DNA from: CALKXV01 sp965228905
Lineage (GTDB): Bacteria; Pseudomonadota; Alphaproteobacteria; Rhodobacterales; Rhodobacteraceae
Direction of reading: 5' to 3'
Assembly: GCA_965228905.1 (NCBI GenBank)
Contig: CBDDII010000003.1
Span: 1,984,001 to 2,048,000 of the forward strand
DNA length: 64,000 bases
Position 1 is the stretch's first letter. Each line of letters starts with the position of its first letter. Under the pieces are notes generated by a model. That model was given only the letters and a program-made list of their open reading frames with translations. It did not search any database and was not told where the DNA came from. Shown piece after piece: positions 26,107-34,294 of this stretch. The translations under genes and the position numbers were made by a program.

Positions 26107-27330
26107 ATGGCCACGCCTTTCCAAGCTGCCCGTCCGATTGTCGGCGCTGCCTTGGCAATGGCACTTTCAACGGGTGCCGCCCTGGCACAAGCGGCATCGC
26201 CCTCCCGGTCCGGGCTATCTCTTGAAAGTCTTGCCGTCGGAGCCTTCATCGCCATTGCCCTTATCGTAGTGCTGGCCTTTGCATGGGGCCGAGCGGTGCG
26301 TCGTGCGCGGTCGAACGCGCAGTTGAACGCGGTCCTTCTGGAAGGGGCCGGTGACGGGATGATCGGGCTGGATGACGAGATGTCGATCCGCTTCATTAAT
26401 CCCGCGGCGCGTCACATGCTTGGCGGTGTCTCGCGCGATACACCTTTCTCCTGGCCCGAAACCATCCGGTTTCATTCCTCGCGCACGACCATGCCGCTGG
26501 AGCGGGAAAACGACCCGCTGCGCCGTGCGCTGGCTGGCGAACGTGTCGAGCGGGAGGTCTTCGATTTGAACCGAAGGCCCGGCGAAGGTGAGATGCGACC
26601 TGTCCGCTTGACCTGCCGAGAGCTTCCCGATGATCCTTCCGGTGCGCGTATCCTTGTTGTGCTAAGTCCGGCGGAAGGTGCGAATTCGGGTGCCGCGTTT
26701 TCCCGACTTTCGATGAGCCTCGTGAACGACTTCAACAATGCGCTGGCCACAATCGGCTATGCGCTTGATCTGAGTCTGAAACACAAGCTGCCGGAAAAGC
26801 CTGCAAGTTTCCTGATGACCGCAACGGATGCGGTGGAACGCGGTCAGCAGTTGTCCGAACGGATGCAGCAGCTTGTCGAGGGAAAAACCGACCCAGGCGA
26901 CGAAGAGACGCGGAATGGCGCGAGTTTGCGCCCGGCTGAAGCCTCACCCGAGTTTGGCAATGGGGAAACGATTTTTGTTGTCGAGGACGAAGCCGCACTT
27001 TTGCTGATGTTGCAGGAACAGCTTGAAGGTCTGGGTTATCGGGTGATCTCGGCCACGTCTGGCACGGCGGCGCTTCAATTGATCGAGCAGGGTGTCGAAT
27101 TCGACCTGGTCATCACCGATATCGTCATGCCGGGCGGCATCAACGGTTTTGACCTTGCCGCGCGGATCAAGGAGCTTCGCCACGGCGCGGCTGTGCTTTA
27201 CATGTCGGGCTATTCCGGGTTCGACAGGGCGGACATGGGGCCGGTCAAGGCCGAGGTTTTGAAGAAACCCGCGCCGCCGGTCGAACTGGCCAGATCGGTC
27301 AGAACCGCGTTGGCGGGGCGATTGCACTAG
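26107..27330 (+). CDS. membrane PAS-receiver protein with degenerate kinase core
   Basis: A 407-residue protein: two N-terminal hydrophobic segments (~8-28, 40-60), a PAS-like domain (~70-190), a dimerisation/phosphotransfer-like helix pair (~198-260), and a C-terminal receiver (~286-405). The receiver is intact: VVEDE acid pocket, phospho-acceptor Asp338 in VITDIVMPG, and the Lys in LKKP. The helix pair resembles the LxHDFNN phospho-acceptor region of hybrid kinases, but His is Asn207 (LVNDFNN) and no ATP-binding domain follows. It therefore cannot autophosphorylate. Upstream kinase unknown. The start ATG has a weak ribosome-binding site. Confidence 0.82.
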   Translation: MATPFQAARPIVGAALAMALSTGAALAQAASPSRSGLSLESLAVGAFIAIALIVVLAFAWGRAVRRARSNAQLNAVLLEGAGDGMIGLDDEMSIRFINPAARHMLGGVSRDTPFSWPETIRFHSSRTTMPLERENDPLRRALAGERVEREVFDLNRRPGEGEMRPVRLTCRELPDDPSGARILVVLSPAEGANSGAAFSRLSMSLVNDFNNALATIGYALDLSLKHKLPEKPASFLMTATDAVERGQQLSERMQQLVEGKTDPGDEETRNGASLRPAEASPEFGNGETIFVVEDEAALLLMLQEQLEGLGYRVISATSGTAALQLIEQGVEFDLVITDIVMPGGINGFDLAARIKELRHGAAVLYMSGYSGFDRADMGPVKAEVLKKPAPPVELARSVRTALAGRLH

Positions 27331-28265
27331 GCGGCGTCAAAGACCAGTCGAAATCCCTGATGCGTCGTGGAAGTATCGGCGGTGTTCGAGGTGCGGGCGG
27401 CGATCCGGTAGCGAAAACAATAGCTTTTGTGGCAAAGGAACGAACCACCCTTCAAGAGTTTCGAGGTCGGACGGTTCCCCGCGTGGGCCTTTAGCCGCTT
27501 GGAAACCGAGCGCAGCTTGAACGGCTCGGCGGTCCACTCCCATACATTGCCGACCATGTTGTAAAGCCCGTAGCCATTCGGTTCGAAAGACCGTGCCGGG
27601 GCGGTCGTAAGGAATCCGTCGGCTCCGGTGTTCACGTCGGGGAAACGGCCTTGCCAGATGTTGCAGGGCAGGAAGGTTCGCTCGTCCGGTTCGCGCTCGC
27701 CCCAGGGGAAGGGCACGTCACCAAGACCGCCGCGCGCGGCGTGTTCCCATTCCGCTTCGCTTGGAAGCCGTCCGCCTGCCCAGTCGGCGAAGGCGCGGGC
27801 GTCGTTCCAGGACACATGGACCACGGGATGATCCGGCTGCCAGTCCATTTCAGAGCCTTTGCCGTTGATCAACCGCCATGACGAACCGTCGATCCGACGC
27901 CACCATTCCACACCCTCTACCGCCTCTGACGCTGCGATCTCGGGTGAGACGTTCAGGTGAAACACGAAGGACCAGCCAAAGCGCTCGGCTTCGGTCCGGT
28001 AACCGGTATCATCGACGAACTCCGCGAACATTGCGTTGGTGACGGTGGTTTCCATCATGCGGAAGGGCCTGAGGCGCTTTGATCTCAGCGGGCTTTCCCT
28101 GTCGTCGCGGATCATCGGTGTATCGGTGCCGATCATGGCAGTCCCGCCCGGAATGTCGCAAAGGGGGGGCAGGGCGGCAGGCCCTTTTCCTTTGGCGACG
28201 GGGAGGGCTGTGAGATCACCTCGCGCGGCATTTGGGCTGCAACACCCCTTGCCTGTTTCGCTCAA
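27327..28265 (-). CDS. formylglycine-generating enzyme (SUMF1) family protein
   Basis: A 312-residue FGE-sulfatase-domain protein. The family blocks CDIPGGTAMIGTD, VHVSWNDARAFADWAGGRLPSEAEWEHAARGG and YNMVGNVWEWT are present. The C-terminus KGGSFLCHKSYCFRYRIAAR has both Cys equivalent to the copper-binding active-site pair, so it may be a true FGE, which oxidises a sulfatase Cys to formylglycine. I start it at TTG 28265, preceded by AGGTGA and overlapping the permease stop; the first ATG (28136) would delete the start of the domain. No sulfatase gene is in the window. Confidence 0.82.
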   Translation of the reverse strand: MSETGKGCCSPNAARGDLTALPVAKGKGPAALPPLCDIPGGTAMIGTDTPMIRDDRESPLRSKRLRPFRMMETTVTNAMFAEFVDDTGYRTEAERFGWSFVFHLNVSPEIAASEAVEGVEWWRRIDGSSWRLINGKGSEMDWQPDHPVVHVSWNDARAFADWAGGRLPSEAEWEHAARGGLGDVPFPWGEREPDERTFLPCNIWQGRFPDVNTGADGFLTTAPARSFEPNGYGLYNMVGNVWEWTAEPFKLRSVSKRLKAHAGNRPTSKLLKGGSFLCHKSYCFRYRIAARTSNTADTSTTHQGFRLVFDAA

Positions 28266-29089
28266 CGGATCACCTGCGGGCGGTAACGAATGCGCCTGAC
28301 CCGCCCCGGCACGTGCCGGTTCAGACGCCGATTGATCGCACCGAAAAGCGCGATGACGATCAGGGTCCAGAGAATGAAATAGACCGCGACAATCGGGTAG
28401 GGCACGAAGGGGTTGAAGGTCTTGTCCGCGAAGTAGCTCGCGTAATAAAGCGCATCGCCCCGTTGTTGCCACGCGGGAAAACCGGAAAAGAACACCAGCG
28501 TCGTGGCATGGAACAGAAAGATCGCCTCATTCGTATAGGACGGCCAGCCAAGGCGCATCATGGTCGGCCAGATGATGCGGCGGAACCGCGCCCAACCCGA
28601 CAACCCATAGGCATCGGCGGCTTCAAGATCGCCCTTCGGGACCGAACGCAATGCGCCATAGAATATCTCGGCGGAATAGGCCGAGGTGTTCAGGAACAGA
28701 ACCACCAGCGCCCCGGCCCAGGCCCGTGTCAGCCAGCGTGTCTCGGTCGTGATGCCGAAGATCTCGATGCCCTCTTTCGGCAAGAGCACGAAAGCCTCGT
28801 AGGCGAGGAAGAACTGGATGAACAAGGGCGAGCCTCGAAAGACGAAGATGAACCACTCGCAGGGCTTGCGGATCAGCGGAGAATGCGAAGCCTTGCCGAC
28901 AGCCAGCGCGGTGGCAAAGAAGAACCCGGCCGCCAATGCCAGCACACCGAAGTAGATGTTCCACAACATGCCCGACCCGATCAGGGTGATCTGTTGGCAA
29001 AGCGTGAAATCCGAGCGCGGCAAAAGGCGTTCACCGATCCCGATCGAGCGGAAGGCGTAATCCGCTATGGTGTCCAAGCACTCGGTCAC
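28262..29089 (-). CDS. polar amino-acid ABC transporter permease (HisM-like)
   Basis: A 275-residue inner-membrane permease of the His/Glu/Gln/Arg/opine family. The EAA loop region reads AYSAEIFYGALRSVPKGDLEAADAYGLSGW. It forms a heterodimer with the permease encoded just upstream, whose stop it overlaps by 4 bp. The longer-than-usual N-terminus is shared with its partner. Confidence 0.9.
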   Translation of the reverse strand: MTECLDTIADYAFRSIGIGERLLPRSDFTLCQQITLIGSGMLWNIYFGVLALAAGFFFATALAVGKASHSPLIRKPCEWFIFVFRGSPLFIQFFLAYEAFVLLPKEGIEIFGITTETRWLTRAWAGALVVLFLNTSAYSAEIFYGALRSVPKGDLEAADAYGLSGWARFRRIIWPTMMRLGWPSYTNEAIFLFHATTLVFFSGFPAWQQRGDALYYASYFADKTFNPFVPYPIVAVYFILWTLIVIALFGAINRRLNRHVPGRVRRIRYRPQVIR

Positions 29090-29967
29090 GTGACGGCCTT
29101 CCTCTGCGCTTCGCCTGCCATGGTGGCTTGGCCACGGCTGAGACGGCGGGTGAGACGGGCCAGCACGACCTCGGACAATTGCGTCAGGCTAAGGTAAAGG
29201 ACGAGCAGGCCGAGAAAGTACCAAAGCCGCCAGTCGGGATGCGGATAGTCGAAGATGGCACCTTTCGTGCCGCCCAATTCACGCGCCCAATAAACGATAT
29301 CCTCGACACCCAGAAGAAACAGAAGCGGAGTGGCCTTGACGAGGATTTGCCAAAGGTTCGACAGGCCTGGCAGGGCAAAGACCCACATCTGCGGGACGAG
29401 GATGCGCCAGAAACTTTGCCGCTCGGTCATGCCATAGGCTTCTGCGGTTTCAATTTGCGGTGTGGGCACAGCCCGCATCGCGCCGAACAGCACGTTGGCG
29501 GCGAAGGCTCCGAAGACGATGGAAAAGGTCAGCACGGCCAGCATGAAGCCATAGACTTCGTGCACCCACTGCGGGGCGGTTGAAAGAGGCAGCTTGGCGG
29601 CGGCACAGACGACAAAGTCGTTGCCCTGGCGGATCGGCTCGGCCCAGTCGGGGCAGAGCACCTTGTGGCGCATCCATTCGAAGGCCTGGTCGAGGGCTAT
29701 GACGAAGAACAGGAAAAAGACGATGTCCGGCACGCCCCGGACAATCGAGGTATAGCCTTGCCCGAGCCACCTGAGGGGCGTGATGCGGCTGCGGGCCGCC
29801 ACGGCTCCGGCGAACCCGAAGGCAAGCGCCGTGGGGGCGGTGATCGCAAGAAGCAGAAGGACTGTTCCGATCGAAGTATAGGCGGTTAGGTGCTTGCCGT
29901 TGGTCAGGTAGCAGGCCAGCCAAGTGAGGCCTTCGATGGATTTCGGATCGGTGCAGAAGGAAAACAT
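29086..29967 (-). CDS. polar amino-acid ABC transporter permease (HisQ-like)
   Basis: A 293-residue permease. The EAA motif is FGAMRAVPTPQIETAEAYGMTERQSFWR. Relative to the family it has a cytoplasmic or periplasmic insertion around residues 95-130 containing two Cys. Its ATG has no Shine-Dalgarno: the eight bases before it are followed upstream directly by hairpin 1 of the repeat element at 29975. Translation may therefore depend on that element or on leaderless-like initiation. Confidence 0.9.
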   Translation of the reverse strand: MFSFCTDPKSIEGLTWLACYLTNGKHLTAYTSIGTVLLLLAITAPTALAFGFAGAVAARSRITPLRWLGQGYTSIVRGVPDIVFFLFFVIALDQAFEWMRHKVLCPDWAEPIRQGNDFVVCAAAKLPLSTAPQWVHEVYGFMLAVLTFSIVFGAFAANVLFGAMRAVPTPQIETAEAYGMTERQSFWRILVPQMWVFALPGLSNLWQILVKATPLLFLLGVEDIVYWARELGGTKGAIFDYPHPDWRLWYFLGLLVLYLSLTQLSEVVLARLTRRLSRGQATMAGEAQRKAVT

Positions 29968-29974
29968 CAGTCAG

Positions 29975-30073
29975 GCATTTTCTGTCGCAGAAAATGCGTC
30001 GGAATTTGTCGCAAATTCCGCGTCCATCTGGTTTCCGCGACGGAAACCGGTGCAGACTTTGCGACAAAGTCTG
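29975..30073. repeat. four-hairpin intergenic element, copy A
   Basis: Four consecutive perfect hairpins with 3-nt loops: GCATTTTCTG/CAGAAAATGC with TCG (29975-29997); GGAATTTG/CAAATTCC with TCG (30001-30019); GGTTTCCG/CGGAAACC with CGA (30030-30048); CAGACTTTG/CAAAGTCTG with CGA (30053-30073). It lies between the binding-protein and permease genes of the ABC operon. A second copy with the same order lies at 41220-41316. Confidence 0.9.
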
Positions 30074-30089
30074 GCTGACACAAGGGAGT

Positions 30090-30111
30090 GGGCAGGCCCG
30101 AAAGCCTGCCC
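30090..30111 (-). terminator. stem-loop after the binding-protein gene
   Basis: An 8-bp GC-rich stem (30090-30097 with 30104-30111) and a 6-nt loop lie 7 bp after the stop of the solute-binding protein gene. There is no T-run, so this is more likely an mRNA-stabilising or partial-termination hairpin. Such hairpins often raise binding-protein yield relative to permeases. Confidence 0.6.
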
Positions 30112-30118
30112 GGTGTTC

Positions 30119-30835
30119 TTACCACTGGCTTGCGACTTCCCATTTTGCGATCATGGTGTTCAGCGTGCCATCGTCCTTCATCGACTGGATGGCCGCGTCG
30201 AACTTGGCCTTCAATTCGCCGTCGGATTCGCGAATGCCCATGCCGACGCCGCCGCCAAGGGCTACCGGATCGCCAACCACCATAAGGTCGCCATTGGCTG
30301 CCACGGCGGTGTCGATAAAGCTTTTGTCGGCCAGAACCGCATCGACTTCGCCGTTTACAACGGCAGCGATGGTTTCGTCCGGTGTCGCGAATTCGACAAG
30401 CGTCGCGCCGCTTTCGGCTACGTAACCGGCCTGGATGGTACCGGTCTGCGCCGCGATCACGCCAGCGCCAAGGTCCACGTCACCGGACAGCGCGGCATAG
30501 GTCGAGGGATCGGGCGGCGTATAGGCCTGCGTAAAGTCGATCACCTCGTCGCGTTCGTCGGTGATCGACATGCCCGCGATGATCGTGTCGTAGTTGCCCG
30601 AAACAAGGTTCGGAATGATCGAATCCCAGTCGTTGGTCACCCATTCGCAGGTCAGTTCGGCGCGCGCGCAAAGCTCATCGCCCAACTCGCGTTCAAAGCC
30701 GTCGACTTCGCCACTGTCGTTGATGAAGTTCCACGGAGGGTAGGCCCCCTCGGTTCCCATGCGCACCACGTCCTGCGCCATCGCTGCACTCGCGGCAATC
30801 GACGCCGCGGCGGCGGTCACAAGCAGTTTTTTCAT
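30119..30835 (-). CDS. polar amino-acid ABC transporter substrate-binding protein
   Basis: A 238-residue SBP_bac_3 family protein with signal peptide MKKLLVTAAAASIAASAAMA. Mature landmarks are VRMGTEGAYPPWNFIND, GFERELGDELCARA, WDSIIPNLVSGNYDTIIAGMSITDER and a C-terminal MKDDGTLNTMIAKW. The likely ligand is a basic or polar amino acid, from similarity to HisJ/ArgT-type proteins. It is the second gene of the operon after the ATPase. Confidence 0.92.
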   Translation of the reverse strand: MKKLLVTAAAASIAASAAMAQDVVRMGTEGAYPPWNFINDSGEVDGFERELGDELCARAELTCEWVTNDWDSIIPNLVSGNYDTIIAGMSITDERDEVIDFTQAYTPPDPSTYAALSGDVDLGAGVIAAQTGTIQAGYVAESGATLVEFATPDETIAAVVNGEVDAVLADKSFIDTAVAANGDLMVVGDPVALGGGVGMGIRESDGELKAKFDAAIQSMKDDGTLNTMIAKWEVASQW

Positions 30836-30946
30836 AGTATTTCCCCATTGTTTGAAGGCAGGCCGGTCGGCCTCCGTCATATGTGTCGCAAGGCTGAGAC
30901 GAAACGGGCCGGAAATCAAGCGCTTCCGCAGGGTAAATGGGAGGAT

Positions 30947-31717
30947 TCAGGCCGAGACTGCTGAAAGAAATTGCTGCAAACGCGTCGATTTGGGCGCTCC
31001 GAAAAGCTGATCCGGTGCGCCTTCTTCCTCGATCCGGCCTTCGTGCAGGAAAACCACGTGGTTCGACACATCGCGGGCAAGGTTCATATCATGGGTGACA
31101 ATGATCATTGTGCGCCCCTCTTCGGCCAAAGCCTTGATGACGCGGATCACTTCCTGTTCCAGCTCGGGGTCAAGGGCGCTGGTGGGTTCGTCGAACAAAA
31201 GCGCGCGCGGCTCCATGCAAAGGGCGCGGGCGATGGCGGCGCGTTGTTGTTGGCCACCGGATAGTTCCGCCGGCCAGACATCGCACTTGTTGCCGATCCC
31301 GACCTTATCGAGATAATCGCGCGCCTTTTCCTCGACCTCGGAGGCATCGCGCTTCAACACGGTAACCGGTGCCTCCATCACATTTTGCAGGATCGTCAGG
31401 TGGGACCAGAGGTTAAACTGCTGAAAAACCATCGAAAGGTTGGTGCGGATGCGGATCAGTTGCGCCTTGTCCGAAGGGTGTCTTGCGTGACCCGAACCGC
31501 TCCAACGAACCGCTTCGCCTTCGAACAGGATGTCGCCCGCCTGGCTGTTCTCTAAAAGGTTGGCACAACGCAACAGCGTGGACTTGCCAGAGCCGGATGA
31601 GCCGATCAGCGAGATGACGTGTCCCCTTGGTGCAACCAGATCGACGCCCTTGATGACTTCGAGGTTGCCGTAACTCTTGTGGAGGTCTCGGATTTCGATG
31701 ACGGGCGTATCGGTCAC
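30947..31717 (-). CDS. polar amino-acid ABC transporter ATPase (HisP-like)
   Basis: A 256-residue ATPase: Walker A GSSGSGKS, Q-loop in VFQQFNLWSHLT, signature LSGGQQQR, Walker B ALLFDEPTSALD, H-loop IIVTHDM. The FQQFNLWSH segment is typical of HisP/AotP-like ATPases. It starts at GTG 31717 with no strong ribosome-binding site. First gene of the leftward operon ATPase, binding protein, two permeases, FGE-like protein. Confidence 0.93.
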   Translation of the reverse strand: MTDTPVIEIRDLHKSYGNLEVIKGVDLVAPRGHVISLIGSSGSGKSTLLRCANLLENSQAGDILFEGEAVRWSGSGHARHPSDKAQLIRIRTNLSMVFQQFNLWSHLTILQNVMEAPVTVLKRDASEVEEKARDYLDKVGIGNKCDVWPAELSGGQQQRAAIARALCMEPRALLFDEPTSALDPELEQEVIRVIKALAEEGRTMIIVTHDMNLARDVSNHVVFLHEGRIEEEGAPDQLFGAPKSTRLQQFLSAVSA

Positions 31718-31789
31718 GCGGGCAAACTTTCTGTCGGCTTTCGGCGCAGTTTGACCTTAGAGGCGAAGAAGCGCAATGCTTTGAACGGC

Positions 31790-32530
31790 TTAAATCCGGG
31801 CGGGGATCGGCTGGTCGAGATAGGCGCTTTCATCGAGGTGTGTGAGGCCAGCAAGGCAAAGCGTGTCTTTGTCGGCCTCGGATAGTTGCGCGACGGCGGT
31901 CTCGATGGCCTTGTTCAGGTCCTCGACGCGGTCGTGTTGGGCGGTGATAAAGGGAAGGGCCGGTGTGGAGGGCGTGTCGGCGATGACCTTGAGATCATTG
32001 ACGATTTCGTCGTGCCTTGTGAGCAGGGTCCAGGTCACGGCGTCGATGGCAGCGATGTCTGCACGGCCTTCTGCGATGGCGTGGGCGGAGTTCTGGTGGG
32101 CGCCGGTTGCGACGACTTCGCCGAAAGAGATGCCGTGGGTTTCAGCCATGGAGACCGCAGCGCCCCAGCCCGATTGGGAAAGATCGTCGTTGATGGCAAG
32201 GCGGGTGCCGTCGAAGTCTTTGACTTTGCTGCGTTTGTCGGATCGGCGTGTGACCATTCGGCTGAAGTAATGACCCGGTGTGCAGTCGATGGTCTGGATC
32301 GGGGTGGCGATGATGCTGAGCTTGTCGTGGAGCCTGGCGCGGTAGGGCAAGCTGCAGGTTTGCGATAGCAAGAGGTCGGGGTTTTCCCAGTCATTCCAGA
32401 TGTTTGCGCTGCGTGTGAGCGTTTCGGGGGCGTCCAGATCGGCGGGCAGACTGGTGCGGATCAGGGACCAGAAGCGATCGTTCGCGGCCCGGGTTTCGGG
32501 CCGGTCGTACATCGGAAGGCTGGCGATCAT
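31790..32530 (-). CDS. PhnD-like binding-fold protein without signal peptide
   Basis: A 246-residue protein of the PhnD/phosphate-phosphonate binding-protein type (SLPMYDRPETRAANDRFW … DLLLSQTCSLPYR … GRADIAAIDAVTW). It has no signal peptide or lipobox, so it would stay in the cytoplasm, which is unusual for this fold. A TerB-like gene overlaps its start by 4 bp. A role as a cytoplasmic sensor or enzyme-like binding protein is inference. Confidence 0.8.
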   Translation of the reverse strand: MIASLPMYDRPETRAANDRFWSLIRTSLPADLDAPETLTRSANIWNDWENPDLLLSQTCSLPYRARLHDKLSIIATPIQTIDCTPGHYFSRMVTRRSDKRSKVKDFDGTRLAINDDLSQSGWGAAVSMAETHGISFGEVVATGAHQNSAHAIAEGRADIAAIDAVTWTLLTRHDEIVNDLKVIADTPSTPALPFITAQHDRVEDLNKAIETAVAQLSEADKDTLCLAGLTHLDESAYLDQPIPARI

Positions 32531-32967
32531 GACTTGTTGCTAACCCTTTGACGGGCAAGGGCGGAATCGCGGTCGTTCACGCCCAGCATCGGGGCGACAA
32601 GACGCATCAGCGCGTCTTCCTCATAGTCGCGATCACCGTCGGCTAGTGCGATTTCCCAAAGGGATTCAACGACTTGGCTGCGTTCCTCGTAAGGCACGGC
32701 GTCCTTGATGGCGCGGGTGAAGCGGACTGTGTCGGGGGCTTCGGATTCCAGCACCTCGGCATCGGCGCGGAGCTTTGACACCTCGAAGGGGCCAAGCGCG
32801 AAACGGGCGGCCAACACCTTGTCGATACGGGTTTTTTCCGCCTCGGCATAATCGCCATCGGCACGGGCCACACGCACCAGAAGGGCGGCAAGGGCAATGT
32901 GCTGATCGTCTTCGTTCAAGACTTCGGGGTCGGGCGCCGTCATCCGGCGGAGGAGTTCACCAAACAT
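32527..32967 (-). CDS. TerB-like protein
   Basis: A 146-residue all-helical protein of the TerB family (MFGELLRRM … HIALAALLVRVARADGDYAEAEKTRID … EIALADGDRDYEE). It has the paired acidic ADGD motifs that bind divalent metal in TerB-like domains. The family is linked to tellurite resistance and stress, but single TerB proteins are widespread and no ter cluster is present. I chose ATG 32967 because family members begin there; no clear Shine-Dalgarno. It is coupled (ATGA) to the PhnD-like gene. Confidence 0.82.
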   Translation of the reverse strand: MFGELLRRMTAPDPEVLNEDDQHIALAALLVRVARADGDYAEAEKTRIDKVLAARFALGPFEVSKLRADAEVLESEAPDTVRFTRAIKDAVPYEERSQVVESLWEIALADGDRDYEEDALMRLVAPMLGVNDRDSALARQRVSNKS

Positions 32968-33158
32968 GAAGCGGATATAAACCGTACGTTCGCCCATTGC
33001 GAGGTGCGTTGCGATTTGTACATCGCTTTGACGGGCGGTTTTCCGTTTTGTACGTCGGAGCGTGCGCTGGAGTAAACGAAACGTGACCGCAAATTCCGCC
33101 TGTCGCATTCAAAACGACAACCGCCCGAACGCCGGGCAGGGCCGCTATACCCCGAGCC

Positions 33159-33713
33159 ATGGGAACGGGTTTTGCAATTTTTCACGTGATGGTCCTCGTA
33201 GCCGTTCCCCTGGCGTGCCACTTGGGTGGACGGCGCGTGTCCGGGGTAATTACCGCCTCGGGTCTGGCGGCGGCGGTTCTGTTTCTGGTTTCGCCGCTGA
33301 TGGGGCATTTGTTTCCCTGGCAGGTCATGTTCGATTTCATGCCGCCGCCGGGCATTCCCTCGCACATCTACATGAATGTCTATCTCTTCCCCTATCCGGC
33401 GGGGGCGACCCTGCCGATGGCGGTGGTCTATCTTGTGCTGGGCGGATTGGGGGGCCCGCTGTTTCGCGGCAGTTGCCGCCGCGCCCGGGTGTTCGGGGCG
33501 AGCTTCTGCGGGATGCACCTGTCCTACCTCTTCCTGATCCTGAAGGCACCGTTTCTGTACCTGTTGGTACCGGTCGAGAGGTTCGGGGAACGGGCGTGGG
33601 TTTTCGAGATGGCGTCGGTGTTGGGGTGGGGCGCAGTCGGCGGGGTGGTTCTGGGGGTCGTGGTGTATTGCGTCGCGCTGGTCTGGCCGGGGCAGCGGGT
33701 GGCTTTGGGGTGA
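33159..33713 (+). CDS. hypothetical membrane protein
   Basis: A 184-residue protein with four to five hydrophobic segments (roughly 1-20, 30-50, 80-98, 112-135, 150-178). No family recognised. The ATG has no good ribosome-binding site, and the reading frame was preferred over an overlapping longer frame because only this one gives a coherent membrane-protein profile. Divergent from the TerB-like gene. Confidence 0.55.
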   Translation: MGTGFAIFHVMVLVAVPLACHLGGRRVSGVITASGLAAAVLFLVSPLMGHLFPWQVMFDFMPPPGIPSHIYMNVYLFPYPAGATLPMAVVYLVLGGLGGPLFRGSCRRARVFGASFCGMHLSYLFLILKAPFLYLLVPVERFGERAWVFEMASVLGWGAVGGVVLGVVVYCVALVWPGQRVALG

Positions 33714-33761
33714 AAACGCACCTTACGAATGAGCCGTTTCCGAGACCTTGCTTACATTTCT

Positions 33762-33767
33762 TATAAT
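33762..33767 (+). promoter_or_regulatory. perfect -10 box TATAAT ahead of accessory pair
   Basis: A consensus TATAAT lies 75 bp upstream of the gene at 33842, in a locally AT-rich stretch; the -35 region is poor. An inverted repeat, CAGTGA with TCACTG (about 33797-33826), lies in the leader between it and the Shine-Dalgarno. Confidence 0.35.
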
Positions 33768-33841
33768 TTCAATTGCATGAGGGGACGCCCTATCCAGTGA
33801 AGACAATGGACATTTATCTGTCACTGCTTGGAGGGTAGGAA

Positions 33842-34294
33842 ATGGGTCTCGTTTTGATCGTTTTGGTTTGCGTATGTGCTGCGATCGCAGTTGGCGGGGG
33901 ATTGGCGCAGGGAGAAGAGCAGAATGCCCTGACCGCAAAAGCGTTGAATCAGGACGCTGCTGCCAAACGGCCTGATGCCTTTTCGAGGTTGTTCAAGGAA
34001 GAGTTTCCCGAGTTTGCCGACCAGATTTCGTTTGTGAAGTCAGAGTCCATGATACGGGCCTACACCGCCTATGGTGGATCGTCCCAACACAAGAAGCACC
34101 TACATTGGCTTTATACCAAAAACTACAAAAGCGACGACGCTGAACTGCAGGCGAAAAGAGAACTTCTGGAGCATTGCGCTCCCTGTGTTTCCCCGGAGTT
34201 TTGCGACTATGCGCTTTCCGACGTGTTGAATGTGTCTGAAAAAATAATCGGTATCTTCACTTCATCGGCAACTCTGTCGCGGAGCCGGTCATGA
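33842..34294 (+). CDS. hypothetical anchored protein
   Basis: A 150-residue protein with an N-terminal hydrophobic segment (MGLVLIVLVCVCAAIAVGGG), possibly a signal anchor, and a polar domain containing a CAPCVSPEFC cluster (three Cys). No family recognised. GGAGGG precedes the ATG by several bases, and its end overlaps the next gene as ATGA. Base composition is visibly less GC-rich than the surrounding genes, which suggests acquisition by transfer. Confidence 0.65.
   Translation: MGLVLIVLVCVCAAIAVGGGLAQGEEQNALTAKALNQDAAAKRPDAFSRLFKEEFPEFADQISFVKSESMIRAYTAYGGSSQHKKHLHWLYTKNYKSDDAELQAKRELLEHCAPCVSPEFCDYALSDVLNVSEKIIGIFTSSATLSRSRS

Noticed and set aside
29975..30073. Hairpin array as a CRISPR or an integron attachment site
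   Set aside because: There is no constant repeat with unique spacers, the hairpins differ in sequence, and no integrase or cas gene is present.
33062..33766. 234-codon frame overlapping the membrane gene at 33159
   Set aside because: It is Gly/Arg-rich noise in another frame; only the 33159-33713 frame gives a coherent membrane profile.
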